Source: Trichomonas vaginalis G3 (lineage: Eukaryota; Parabasalia; Trichomonadida; Trichomonadidae). From it: DNA of 64,000 bases. The notes below the pieces were generated by a model, which saw nothing but the letters and a program-made list of their open reading frames with translations, did not search any database and had not been told where the DNA came from. The position numbers and the translations under genes are program-made. Location of the stretch: NCBI RefSeq assembly GCF_026262505.1, contig NC_067205.1, positions 15,872,001 to 15,936,000 of the forward strand, in the 5' to 3' direction. The first letter of the stretch is position 1. Each line of letters starts with the position of its first letter. This document shows, one piece after another, positions 19,038-27,850 of the stretch.

Positions 19038-19812
19038 ATGTTGTTCTATTTGCAAAGTACAGACCCAAACGAATACGGGACAGTAAAACTACAAACAAAC
19101 TTAGGTCTACAGAATGAGCCACTTGCATTCAGAATGGTTGACTTCAATACTATCGCTTCATTCGTTATAACTGATGAAACAGATTTCATGGAGTTTGAAA
19201 TAGATGGAAAGAAGCATGAAATAAGATTTCACAATAATGTAGAATATAAGATGGAAACATTAGCTGGAGTGTTAAATGCTCTCATAAGTACTACAATAAA
19301 CAAGGATAACGAAGAAAACTTAATGAATGTTAAACTTATTGCAGGAGTTTTGAAGTTCAGTTATGCGAAGGAGTTTAAGATACCAAGAATGAGTCATAGA
19401 GTACAACTTCTTTTGGGTGCATACCATATGACATTTCCTTTGAAAAGTGTTGACAAAACGATTGAGATGAAATCTGTTCCATACGTATGTTATGGTAATT
19501 GTTTGTACATTGAGTCTAAAATAGCTAATGTCACAGGTATTTCAGGAGTTAATAGTAAAGGTTCAGTAGAATATAAGTCTTTCTGTTATAGTCAATTCAA
19601 TGTTCATTCCAAACGTTCCTGTCATAGCAACTCATTTAGGTAAATGGGTTCGCATTAGTCCTCATAATTTGAAAGACATGCAATTCAGACTTGTTGACTT
19701 TCAAGGAGAGCCTGTAGAACTGAAGGCACCAGTGCGAATGACTGTTGAAGTTGACTTTTTAGAAAATATTAAATGCAACAGCTTACAAGAGAACTCAGAG
19801 CTAAAAATATAA
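19038..19812 (+). pseudogene. penton/minor-capsid-like gene, fossil
   Basis: Opens MLFYLQSTDPNEYGTVKLQ. The C-terminal portion has the closing pattern MQFRLVDFQGEPVELKAP followed by MTVEVDFLE, matching LTLVDANFVPVKLLCPMYL of the intact gene at 25752, and an earlier CLYIESKIANV matches ILYIVSNLGS there. The locus looks broken (about one break). It is divergent from the fibre gene. Confidence 0.5.
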
Positions 19813-20015
19813 AGTATGAATGTTATGTATTAGGTCATGAACTTTGGTTGTTGCTGTTTGATGAAACAAATGAGTTAGTTATGTCAGTCAAGAGAACAGA
19901 AAAATATTGTGTTAGTGAAAACTGCACCAAGTCAATAAGATTAGGTTTGCATTATGAAGATGAGTTCGATACTGTTGAAGAAGTTTTGGATAGATATTAC
20001 AAATTGCTAACTTGA
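19773..20015 (+). CDS. 80-aa hypothetical protein
   Basis: Opens MQQLTRELRAKNIKYECYVL and overlaps the end of the preceding locus by about 40 bases. Mixed alpha/beta with an acidic C-terminal helix (EDEFDTVEEVLDRYYKLL). Unknown; the overlapping start and TAAATG-style compaction are normal for this element. Confidence 0.4.
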   Translation: MQQLTRELRAKNIKYECYVLGHELWLLLFDETNELVMSVKRTEKYCVSENCTKSIRLGLHYEDEFDTVEEVLDRYYKLLT

Positions 20016-20031
20016 AATTTTTTTGACTGAC

Positions 20032-20064
20032 GGCGCAAAGCGCCAAGATGGGCTCAAAGAGCCC
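20032..20064. repeat. GC-rich double hairpin C
   Basis: ggcgcaaagcgcc (20032-20044) and gggctcaaagagccc (20050-20064), both perfect stems with an aaa loop, separated by aagat, in the spacer between two convergent genes. Same two-stem plan as A, B and D. Confidence 0.85.
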
Positions 20065-20075
20065 TCCTGACTGCT

Positions 20076-20579
20076 TTAATTTACTAAAACATATTTCAAA
20101 CAAAGTTTATATTCTGTTGAAAGTTTTGTATATTCGTTCGAATATTTATACTTAAACTCAACTCCTGTAGTTCCTGGTGTTTCAATGATGCGGATGTTAC
20201 CTATTTTCATGAATGGTGGCGTTTGACCACAGCATTCGATTTCAGGGTCGAGATAGTCAATGACACATTTTCCTGTTATTCGTGATATATTTTCAAGGTC
20301 CTCCTTTGTTAGAATTATTTGGTTCTTACTTATAAGATTTGTCAAAAGCTTCTTATCGTCTTTGAGTAAAATTGTTTGGTATAACTGAAGAAGGTAATGG
20401 TCTACGTTATCTGAAGGATTTGTTTGAACATTTGTGTAAGGGTTGTCGTTGGCTTCTCTTGAAAGAATTTGGTCCAGTGGTGGATACTCTAACTTAACAT
20501 CTGATGTAGCGTTAGCGTTTGAAGCTGTGTTTAAATTCACGGATTTCAGCTCTAAGTTCTTTCTTTTTCTTTCAAACAC
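20076..20579 (-). CDS. 167-aa element protein with ECCGQ motif
   Basis: Opens MFERKRKNLELKSVNLN; the C-terminal half contains ITGKCVIDYLDPEIECCGQT and a beta-rich end (EFKYKYSNEYTKL). The locus at 25170..25747 encodes a paralogue with EIEPDISCCGVSYNAIDK and LNLKYSF in the same places, so two copies exist within 6 kb in opposite orientation. The paired cysteines are conserved. Function unknown, probably virion-related from its position among capsid genes. Confidence 0.55.
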   Translation of the reverse strand: MFERKRKNLELKSVNLNTASNANATSDVKLEYPPLDQILSREANDNPYTNVQTNPSDNVDHYLLQLYQTILLKDDKKLLTNLISKNQIILTKEDLENISRITGKCVIDYLDPEIECCGQTPPFMKIGNIRIIETPGTTGVEFKYKYSNEYTKLSTEYKLCLKYVLVN

Positions 20580-20597
20580 TCTGAACTATAGTTCTTT

Positions 20598-21032
20598 ATG
20601 ACAATATTGTTTGTCGTTCGTGAGTCAACATTTGATGTTGGTTCAATTGGAACATTAACGGCACCAGCTAAGATGGATTTGCTTCTCATTTCATATAGAA
20701 TAAAAACCTTTTATATGTATGAAATGAACAATATACTCGACAAGGGTTTGAATGTAAAGCTAACGAATGAAAATATTGTTGAATTCACTGAGACAGGAGC
20801 TGTGTATAAAGATGTAGAACTACTGAACAAAAGAGCTAAGGGAAGAAGCAGGAACATGAACAAAGGGTGGAAGCCTATAAAAATTTATGTCAATGATGGC
20901 TCAGGAGGTTCAAACATAAAGTATGCAGAAAGTTATAGAGTTTATGCTCTCAAAGGTGAAAAGCCTTCATTTAAGAACAGCTATTCTAACGCATATCCTC
21001 AAAAGCTAACGGATGGGAAGTGGATGATATGA
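20598..21032 (+). CDS. 144-aa hypothetical element protein
   Basis: Opens MTILFVVRESTFDVGSIGTL and is divergent from the preceding gene with only 18 bases between starts. It contains a basic stretch (KRAKGRSRNMNKGWKPIK) and a glycine-rich turn (NDGSGGSNIKY). No membrane segment. Not recognised. Confidence 0.5.
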   Translation: MTILFVVRESTFDVGSIGTLTAPAKMDLLLISYRIKTFYMYEMNNILDKGLNVKLTNENIVEFTETGAVYKDVELLNKRAKGRSRNMNKGWKPIKIYVNDGSGGSNIKYAESYRVYALKGEKPSFKNSYSNAYPQKLTDGKWMI

Positions 21033-21111
21033 ATGACAGCAAAAATATTAACAGAAATGGCGACAGAGATGCATGGAATTTGTTTACCATCAGTCAATTG
21101 AAGGTTAAACT

Positions 21112-21999
21112 TTAAAACAATGTTGGTCGTTCCCATGGAATATTTTTGACTTTAATGGTATTAGTCATGATATGAATCTCAAGGTATGAACGAGGAGAGA
21201 TGAGAGACTTATATGCTTCCCAAATTTCTTCAAAAGGTAATGTTATACCTGACTGTTTCCAAATGAGTTCAATATCATAGCGTGAGAAACCTTGAAAGAT
21301 AACGAAGTCAGTTATGAGACGTTTTATGTTTAAAGCTAAAAACCTCCATGTTTGCATAAGTATTGCTACAGTTAAGTGGTAATGTCTGACTTTAGTAATG
21401 ATGTTAGCTAATGGTGAGTCAGGCTTTGAAACTAAACCTTTTCCGGCGAAGTCGTCGCAAACTAACAAAGTATTTGAAGGATATTTTTTGAAGGGGTATT
21501 TTGAAAGTTTTGACAGAATGTAGTTTGTAAGTCGTTTCATATCGTAAACTCCTGAGTATTGACGTAAGTGGTGTTTGTCAATAATTCTTTCCATCTCCTC
21601 AGAAGTCTTTTGCATTCCTGACTGTATAAATTCAACGATGGCATAATATTTCCTCTTACGTCGAATGTAACGTTGAAGAAATTCAATGAGTTCACTGTCT
21701 GGAACTTTAACGACAGAGGCTTGAACTTTTGACATAAATGTTTTCGCTGTTGAATCCATAGAGTCTGAAGTTGCTGATATAATGATTTGGTCATAGTAAG
21801 AGTCGTTTCCTAAACGTTCTGTTATGAGTATATGACGAATGAGGTTAAATGTCTTACCTGAACCCATCTTTCCACAATAGAAATAAACGCCATTTGAACA
21901 GAACTCATAGTCCTTACTGAAAGGAAGAATGAGAGAAGAGTTAAGTTTGTCTGGAGTTTCATTCATGTCTTCATCTACGTCATGTATTAAATGCTTCAT
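21112..21999 (-). CDS. HerA/FtsK-type DNA packaging ATPase (A32-like)
   Basis: An uninterrupted 295-residue frame. The Walker A motif GKMGSGKT is at residues 43-50 and the Walker B strand TLLVCDD at 177-183; a downstream VRHYHLTVAILMQTWRFL segment corresponds to the conserved Gln-containing strand of this family, and SDFVIFQGFS-like sequence follows. This is the genome-packaging ATPase of Polintons, virophages and poxvirus A32, which pumps DNA into the capsid. It lies back-to-back with a penton-like gene at 22016, and its length is typical for the family. Confidence 0.85.
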   Translation of the reverse strand: MKHLIHDVDEDMNETPDKLNSSLILPFSKDYEFCSNGVYFYCGKMGSGKTFNLIRHILITERLGNDSYYDQIIISATSDSMDSTAKTFMSKVQASVVKVPDSELIEFLQRYIRRKRKYYAIVEFIQSGMQKTSEEMERIIDKHHLRQYSGVYDMKRLTNYILSKLSKYPFKKYPSNTLLVCDDFAGKGLVSKPDSPLANIITKVRHYHLTVAILMQTWRFLALNIKRLITDFVIFQGFSRYDIELIWKQSGITLPFEEIWEAYKSLISPRSYLEIHIMTNTIKVKNIPWERPTLF

Positions 22000-22015
22000 T
22001 TTATCTCCATTAAAA

Positions 22016-22897
22016 ATGCAAGTCAGAAATATTCAGAACATAGCACCGAGTCTAACTGACAAGAGTATAAAGATATACTATGAACATGTTATGATGAAAC
22101 CTACCAAAATTCAAGAAAGTCAGTATACTTATGAATATCCAAGACACTGGGTAGAGTATGTAGGAGGTGAGAAAGCTATTGAAATCAGACAGGTTCGAAG
22201 TATTCCAGCAGGAAGAACAATATTATTGAAGAACTTTAATGTTTTGAGATATAATGATGAAACAAAGAAGCAAGATAGTTTCCCTGTTGCTGTGTATGTG
22301 AACTTAGATACAGGAGATGACATGAAAGTTTTTAATACAAAGCTTCAAACGGTAGTGAGAGAACAACTGACTGCGGAAGGACATCCATTGCCTTCAGAAG
22401 TTACCATAGCATATAATTTTGAAACAAACTCAATAGATTTTAAAGTCATCTCTGCAAAGAAGTCAGGTTTTACATTTAATGAAGCAGATGTATATTCGAA
22501 TGAAAACTTCAAAGCTATTGCATGGTTAGATAATGACGATTGCTTTAAGAAAATATTTAAATACAGTGACTCAACGATGTCAATAGATGACCTTCGTGGA
22601 ATGTTACCATCGACGTTTACAGTAGAAGGTTCAGCAGGATTGCTTACAAGATTGTCAATTGGTGGCATTTGGTCTCGTGAGAACATTGTTATAAAATCCA
22701 GTATAAGTGAATTTGCTGAAGAATCTATATTATGTCTTTCAAACTACATGTATTCGCCGCCGAAGCATTATAGTATAACAAACTTTGTCAGTAAGTTTAA
22801 CATAAGACTTGTCGAACCTTCTTCAATGAAAGATGTTGTGCTACCTAAAGATGGAAAGGATGGACTCATTATTGAGATGATTTTAATAGCATATTAA
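22016..22897 (+). CDS. penton/minor-capsid-like protein, 293 aa
   Basis: The ATG at 22016 follows a ttaaaa leader, 16 bases from the divergent ATPase start. The protein has YTYEYPRHWVEYVGGEKAIEIRQVRSI-type opening strands, SFPVAVYVNLDTGDDM, and a C-terminal MYSPPKHYSITNFVSKFNIRL...GLIIEMILIAY pattern, all parallel to the gene at 6562. Its place between packaging ATPase and small particle proteins supports a minor capsid role. The stop codon abuts the next ATG. Confidence 0.55.
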   Translation: MQVRNIQNIAPSLTDKSIKIYYEHVMMKPTKIQESQYTYEYPRHWVEYVGGEKAIEIRQVRSIPAGRTILLKNFNVLRYNDETKKQDSFPVAVYVNLDTGDDMKVFNTKLQTVVREQLTAEGHPLPSEVTIAYNFETNSIDFKVISAKKSGFTFNEADVYSNENFKAIAWLDNDDCFKKIFKYSDSTMSIDDLRGMLPSTFTVEGSAGLLTRLSIGGIWSRENIVIKSSISEFAEESILCLSNYMYSPPKHYSITNFVSKFNIRLVEPSSMKDVVLPKDGKDGLIIEMILIAY

Positions 22898-23128
22898 ATG
22901 AGCTTGTTCTTGAAGGTCATTCATGATGAAATAACTGTTGTAGAAGATGTTAGCAATTGTTCAGACATTTTGAAGCGTATAGATGATATAAGAAATAAGT
23001 TAGATAGACCGCAAAGCGGTGAGGGCGAAGCCCGTGAGAATGTTTATGTTTCATTGACTTTCTCCAGTAACGAGAACTTTTATGAGATAATATTGAAGAG
23101 AGATGATTTTAATATGGGTAAATGGTAG
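22898..23128 (+). CDS. 76-aa small protein carrying an in-frame hairpin insert
   Basis: Opens MSLFLKVIHDEITVVEDVSN immediately after the preceding stop. Its middle is the double hairpin D, read as DRPQSGEGEARE, and its end overlaps the next ATG (taaATGG at 23122). Without the hairpin the protein is an ordinary short mixed sequence (VYVSLTFSSNENFYEIILKR). Not recognised. Confidence 0.5.
   Translation: MSLFLKVIHDEITVVEDVSNCSDILKRIDDIRNKLDRPQSGEGEARENVYVSLTFSSNENFYEIILKRDDFNMGKW
23009..23033. repeat. GC-rich double hairpin D inside a coding frame
   Basis: ccgcaaagcgg (23009-23019) and gggcgaagccc (23023-23033), perfect stems with aaa and gaa loops separated by tga, lie in the coding frame of the 22898 gene and keep it open. 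The sequence is close to the minus-strand reading of hairpin B. Confidence 0.85.
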
Positions 23129-23647
23129 CTTGGGCAGCTTTAGGCGCAATGGGAACAAAAGCATTAGCATTTGGAGCAAAAGCACTTGGAGCTTATGACG
23201 CAGTAAATAAAATGAGTGGAGGAAGGGTTTCGAAGACATTAGATGCAAATAAAGGAAGATTGGAGGCTGGGTTGCAAAGAAGTTAAGATTAAATAAAATA
23301 GGGCTCATAAATAAAGCATCCAATTTAGTTGCGACTGAGTCAGAAAATGCTTTAGGAAAGGACGATGAGTTTGCAAAACACGCAAAAGACTTTAATGACC
23401 AGATGAAAGGTGAAACAATGCATTTAAATAGAGTCGATGGAACTAAAGAAATGTTTCTTCTCCACCAGTAGTTCTTCCGTATGGTCCCTATGGAATGTAT
23501 GGAAACCCTTACGAAAGACCATTTGACCCATTGACTGGTGGAAGTAACTGGTATCATTACGGACGAAGAAGAAAGACAGTCAAGTTGGAGACAGACGTGA
23601 AGAAAGCAACTAAAAAGAAACCAAGGAAGAGAGTTATAAAGCAATGA
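23122..23647 (+). pseudogene. Ala/Gly-rich then basic minor virion protein locus, fossil
   Basis: Opens MVAWAALGAMGTKALAFGAK, an alanine/glycine-rich amphipathic start; further on come an acidic/Lys helix and a Tyr/Pro/Gly region (YGPYGMYGNPYERPF) with a basic tail (KKATKKKPRKRVIKQ). The locus is broken (about two breaks). This composition resembles small membrane-active or core proteins of adenovirus-like particles (pVI/pX style), a suggestion only. Confidence 0.4.
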
Positions 23648-23655
23648 ATTCAACA

Positions 23656-23725
23656 GGGTGAAAAAACAGGTGAAAAAAGAGGTGAGATCTCACCACTTCA
23701 CCTAAATTTATTTTTGTGCTATGTT
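23656..23725. repeat. palindromic 3'-end module P4 (inverted)
   Basis: ggtgagatctcacc at 23681-23694, with gggtgaaaaaacaggtgaaa on the left and acttcacctaaatttattt on the right. It lies between two convergent genes, as would suit a shared 3'-end signal. Confidence 0.9.
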
Positions 23726-23839
23726 TTCATACGTGTGAGGGTGGTGATATCATTAATTTTTAAGTTTATTTTTTATTTTATTTTTTAAAATTATTTTTAT
23801 TTTATTTGGATGTAATGACAGAACAAAAATAAAGCATAT

Positions 23840-24274
23840 CTACTCAACAGGAATGAGACCCTTACTGACTATGTATTTGTTTAATGCTTGATGAAAACAA
23901 TGGTACATATTATCGTATGGGTATACACAGCGTCTGTTTCCATCGTCGTCGTATATGTAGAGCTCAAATCCAGTCCAACCTTCTTTTGTACAATATGTAG
24001 CTTTATTTAAGTATGCAATTATGTAGATAAGGCAATTTTCTTCATCGCTCCAGAAATAATTTTTGTTCTTTGTTGAAATAGTTTTCGTTCCTCTGCGACC
24101 ATAAGGAATGTATGCAATGAACTTTGCGTCATAAGGGATTGTAATATATTCAGGGTTTCTTTCATCGTCAATGGGTCTGTCTTTGTTAAAATGCATGTTT
24201 CTCAGTTTTACTTGAGTTTTGAATAGTTCACGGAAACGTTCTGGGAAAGAGTCATAGTAAATGTAGTCGGACAT
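23840..24274 (-). CDS. 144-aa protein of unknown function
   Basis: An uninterrupted frame opens MSDYIYYDSFPERFRELFKT and is rich in aromatic and acidic residues (FIAYIPYGRRG, CLIYIIAYLNKATYCTKEGW, YIYDDDGNRRCVYPYDNMYH). No signal peptide. An A-rich module similar to U1-U3 lies upstream (24275-24330). Family not recognised; the compact alpha/beta pattern would suit an enzyme or binding domain. Confidence 0.5.
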   Translation of the reverse strand: MSDYIYYDSFPERFRELFKTQVKLRNMHFNKDRPIDDERNPEYITIPYDAKFIAYIPYGRRGTKTISTKNKNYFWSDEENCLIYIIAYLNKATYCTKEGWTGFELYIYDDDGNRRCVYPYDNMYHCFHQALNKYIVSKGLIPVE

Positions 24275-24330
24275 GTCTTTGTAATGAAATAAAAAAATTT
24301 AAAAAAAAATAAAAATAAGGTTATTTTTTA
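24275..24330 (-). promoter_or_regulatory. A-rich upstream module U4 (diverged)
   Basis: aatgaaataaaaaaatttaa followed by aaaaaaaataaaaataagg and ttattttttattt stands directly before the ATG at 24274; it has the layout of U1-U3 but is less well matched. Confidence 0.4.
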
Positions 24331-24462
24331 TTTAGTGAGGATGGTAGTGAATTCGTTAGTGAAGTCGTTTATGTGTCAGATGGTTTTGTAAATATTTAAG
24401 GTTAAGTTGGTGTTATGGTTGTGTTGTAAAATATACGTTACCAGTTTCGTAAAGTGTCAAAA

Positions 24463-24503
24463 CCGCTAAGTGGTGTACGGAGGCGCGCAGTGCCACAGTG
24501 CAC
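24463..24503. repeat. degenerate GC-rich double hairpin F
   Basis: ccgctaagtgg followed by ggcgcgcagtgcc and gtgccacagtgcac forms imperfect stems in the order of hairpins A-D. It stands at the edge where capsid-like coding resumes. Confidence 0.5.
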
Positions 24504-24839
24504 GACTTAGGGATACTAACTTATGTGAAAGTATGGACTCATACAGGAGGTCAAAAAACTCAATATACAAATGGAGACCGTTCAAACTTTTGGCTTGGCA
24601 TTCCATTTGCTGACTCAGAAGACTTTATGGGTGGTATTTCAACTGTTGGTACAGTTCAAATACAATATACTGGTGACAGAGACGGTCCAGATGAATTGAG
24701 AGCAAAGAAGTTTACAAAACCAATAGCACTTTTCACGGAAGATGCTCTTTTGAAGATTCGTTCGATGAAACCTGCTGGGGCTCCTCAGATTGGCATAACG
24801 ACAGCTTCCATCGAGCAGATTTTGGCAGCAGGTCAGTAA
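24498..24839 (+). pseudogene. major-capsid C-terminal-like segment, fossil
   Basis: The frame contains SNFWLGIPFADSEDFMGGIS and a closing beta pattern (TVQIQYTGDRDGP, KPIALFTEDALLKIRSM) in the style of the final jelly-roll of a Polinton major capsid protein. It lies 19 kb from, and in the opposite orientation to, the capsid gene at 4428..5769, so it probably represents a different copy. It is described as a fossil fragment only. Confidence 0.4.
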
Positions 24840-25152
24840 GTTGTTCTTGAACTGACTTTTCTCCGTCAAATATTGACAGTACGCCAGTTTTGACATAATA
24901 TTGTATTATAAACTTTCCTTTAGTAATATCTGTAAGTTTTGAAGTTATATTTTTGTCTGCTTCAAGAACTTTCACCATTTCAGTTATACCAACTTTCTTT
25001 GCTTTATGAAAATATTTAGGTTCAGCAAAGACTGCTATTCTATAACATTTTCCATTGTTTGTGTAAAGAACTATTCTGTCAATGTATTTGTATTGTTTGT
25101 GAGTATAAACTTTGTTCTGCTTCAATTCAATAAGATATCCGAATACGTCCAT
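24840..25152 (-). CDS. ~105-aa hypothetical protein
   Basis: Opens MDVFGYLIELKQNKVYTHKQ, with beta-rich sequence (RIVLYTNNGKCYRIAVFAEP) and a Lys-rich helix. The open frame continues to 24733 into the capsid-like segment, but the natural end is probably near 24840. Divergent from the locus at 25170 with 17 bases between starts. Not recognised. Confidence 0.4.
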
Positions 25153-25169
25153 CTTTTTATTCTAAGTAA

Positions 25170-25747
25170 ATGTCATTTCCGAAAAATAGAAGCGTAAGTG
25201 TTTCAAAAGGTTTAATGGCGGTGGCAGATGTGAAGTTAAATTCACCAACTCAAACAAACAGTCAAAGTGTTGTTGTCAATGTCAAAGACAGAGATGTTGA
25301 AGTGGGGAAACCATACGAAGACGAAGATGGTATAACAATTGTTCTGTAAAAGAACCAACATATCCTGAAGTTAGCAGAGACTTAAGTTCTGTTGCAGATA
25401 TTCGAAACGACTACCAACAACTGAAAGACAAACTTCAAACTCAGGAGAAGATTTGTCAAGCTTTAAGTATAATGTTAAACTTGGTCGAACACAACCCTGT
25501 AAAAGTGAACTCATATGTCATTGCACCTCATGAAGTTTTGAAAGAACTATTGAAACTTTTGACAGAGGCAGACGATATAAACATCAAAGAAATAGAACCC
25601 GACATTAGTTGCTGTGGTGTTTCATATAATGCCATTGACAAGATATACGTTATGAAAGGAGGTGAAACGTTGAACTTAAAATATAGTTTCCCAGACGTTA
25701 TAAAAATATTTGACGACCACAACATTTCATTAAAATTTATTTGCTAA
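25170..25747 (+). pseudogene. paralogue of the ECCGQ protein, fossil
   Basis: Begins MSFPKNRSVSVSKGLMAVAD; the later part contains EIEPDISCCGVSYNAIDKIY and LNLKYSFPDVIKIF, matching the gene at 20076..20579. The locus looks broken (about one break). It lies immediately before an intact penton-like gene. Confidence 0.5.
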
Positions 25748-25751
25748 GTAA

Positions 25752-26549
25752 ATGGCAGAAGACATAATGGTTTATACTATTACGACTAAAAACCCTGAGT
25801 CATATAATTCTATAACAACGAACTTACAAAGTCCTCAAGGACGATATTGTAAACTAACCTTAAACACAATGACGACTAAAGCCTGTTTTGCTCTTTTGAC
25901 ACCAGAAGACTTTATTGTTGTGAATGGTAAAAAATACTCCTTTGAAGATACTTACTCAGATATACCACCAACAGGTTTTGTTGACTTATTTAATACTTTA
26001 AGTACGGGTGTAACATGTGCTGCAACTAGAGCAGGTTTCATTATGTTTGGATGTCCGACTGAGTTTACTATAAACGATATGAGCTATAATACAAAACTTA
26101 TTTCTGGTTTTTACTACCAACAGTTTCCTATAACAGGAAAAGGTGTCATACAAGGAATGTCTATTCCATTGACATTAAGCACACCAATCTTATATATTGT
26201 TTCAAACTTAGGTTCAAAGTGTTATTCGAATGTCGACAGAAACTATTATGACCAAAAGATACTTATGCGTATAAACAATACTTTCTCTGCTGGTTTGCCT
26301 ATTGTTCATTCGAATGCAGAATTTTCAACCTTAGTGAACTCAAACACTTTGGCAAGTATAACGTTGACATTAGTTGACGCAAACTTTGTTCCTGTAAAAC
26401 TTTTATGTCCTATGTATTTGTCAATGACGGCAGAAAGTTTCGAATTGGAAGATGCAACTGGTGAAAGTATTGTATTACAAGAACAACTTCAACAACAAAT
26501 AGCTCAAGAACAACAAATGCAACAAATGCAACAACAAAGTCAAGAATAA
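25752..26549 (+). CDS. penton/minor-capsid-like protein with Gln-rich tail, 265 aa
   Basis: Uninterrupted frame opens MAEDIMVYTITTKNPESYNS. It has N-terminal strands with CKLTLNTMTTKACFALLTPE, a central GVIQGMSIPLTLSTPILYIV and closing SITLTLVDANFVPVKLLCPM strands, then a C-terminal glutamine-rich tail (QEQLQQQIAQEQQMQQMQQQ). It is homologous to the broken locus at 19038. Genes of this architecture form capsid vertices in related elements; the role here is inferred. Confidence 0.5.
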   Translation: MAEDIMVYTITTKNPESYNSITTNLQSPQGRYCKLTLNTMTTKACFALLTPEDFIVVNGKKYSFEDTYSDIPPTGFVDLFNTLSTGVTCAATRAGFIMFGCPTEFTINDMSYNTKLISGFYYQQFPITGKGVIQGMSIPLTLSTPILYIVSNLGSKCYSNVDRNYYDQKILMRINNTFSAGLPIVHSNAEFSTLVNSNTLASITLTLVDANFVPVKLLCPMYLSMTAESFELEDATGESIVLQEQLQQQIAQEQQMQQMQQQSQE

Positions 26550-26579
26550 AAAAATAATATTTTTTTTATTTTTATAAAA

Positions 26580-27815
26580 ATGTACAGAATAGATGTTTCA
26601 GATTTTTATGACTTCCAAGCATTCAGAAATATGTGTCCATTTAGAGACTATAACAAAGCAGTCGAGAATTTGAAACGTTTAGTCATTTATGTTGACTCTG
26701 CCCCAGAATGTTATGTCATGAAAGAATGGGATGTTGTCTTTAACAAACCAAGAGCAACAATAGTGTCCGAACAAGAATGTAGACAGAAACTTAAGAAAAT
26801 AAAAGTCGTACAAGTTGGCATGAAGATGTTAGATGCTTGGGATATCTTATTGTCAAAGTTAGAAGATTTTTCAGTTCGAGGTATAAAGTTCTATACACCT
26901 TCTCCAAACTTCTATTCTATCTTCACTGGATATAAATATGAACAAGTAGAATGGAAAGAAAATATTATAGAAGCTTGGTTAGACCATGTCAAAGAAATTA
27001 TATGCAATGGAAACGAAAAGGTTTATGAGTATATCTTATGTTGGTTTGCAAACATCTTACAACATCCAAGTGCTAAAAATGAAACTGCTCTCATTATAAT
27101 TGGAAAACAAGGAACAGGTAAGAACACATTCTTTACAGATATCTTGTGCAAACTGTTAGAAGGTTATTCGAACCCTAATATGACAAACTTAGAAAACATC
27201 TGCGGTAAATTTAACTCCTCAATAGAGAATATGAAACTTATAGTTTGCAATGAACTTCAAAGTATAGATACAACAAAAGTTTTAAACTCAGATGCTTTGA
27301 AGAGTCTTATAACAGACAAAGTTGGAGTTGTTGAAAGAAAGTATAAAGACCAAAGAGTTTGTGAAAATGTTGCAAACTTCATTATGGTTTCAAACAATGC
27401 TGTTCCGATGAAGTTAGAAAGTTCTGACAGAAGATATGTAGTTGTCAGAACGTCAGATTCTCATATGCAAGATACAGAATATTTTGACGACTTAGCAGAA
27501 ACTTTGACACCAGAGTTTTACAACCACTTGTTCTCATATTTCATGACATCAGATATTTCTAAGTTCAATCCAAGACAAATTCCACATACCGAAGAGAGAC
27601 AAACATTGTTAGAAGCAAACAAGAGTGTATATGAACTGTTCGTAGATGAAACTGACTTTGTGTCATTAGATGAAAGGTCTTTATATGATTTGTATAAACA
27701 ATATTGTCAAGAATATGGTTATATGGCAGCTTCTAAACGAACATTCTTGGCAAATGTCAAAAGTCTTTTAGATGTTCAGAATGGTGTATATACAAAGAAA
27801 AATTTTTCTGAGTAA
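26580..27815 (+). CDS. SF3 helicase (D5-like)
   Basis: A 411-residue uninterrupted frame. Walker A is GKQGTGKN (175-182), the B motif KLIVCNEL (219-226), motif C NFIMVSNNA (266-274), followed by the RR arginine pair at 284-285, the order and spacing of superfamily 3 helicases. The C-terminal SVYELFVDETDFVSLDERSL...QEYGYMAASKRTF is the D5-type C-terminal domain that ends many virus and virophage helicases. It would unwind the element's DNA during protein-primed replication. It is 30 bases downstream of the penton-like gene and is one of the best preserved genes of the element. Confidence 0.9.
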   Translation: MYRIDVSDFYDFQAFRNMCPFRDYNKAVENLKRLVIYVDSAPECYVMKEWDVVFNKPRATIVSEQECRQKLKKIKVVQVGMKMLDAWDILLSKLEDFSVRGIKFYTPSPNFYSIFTGYKYEQVEWKENIIEAWLDHVKEIICNGNEKVYEYILCWFANILQHPSAKNETALIIIGKQGTGKNTFFTDILCKLLEGYSNPNMTNLENICGKFNSSIENMKLIVCNELQSIDTTKVLNSDALKSLITDKVGVVERKYKDQRVCENVANFIMVSNNAVPMKLESSDRRYVVVRTSDSHMQDTEYFDDLAETLTPEFYNHLFSYFMTSDISKFNPRQIPHTEERQTLLEANKSVYELFVDETDFVSLDERSLYDLYKQYCQEYGYMAASKRTFLANVKSLLDVQNGVYTKKNFSE

Positions 27816-27850
27816 ATTTAAAAAAAATATTTTTTTATCCGATAGAAAAG

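Noticed and set aside
23051-23653. 200-residue minus-strand frame
   Set aside because: It is the antisense of the Ala/Gly-rich virion locus, low in charged residues and with no support from neighbours.
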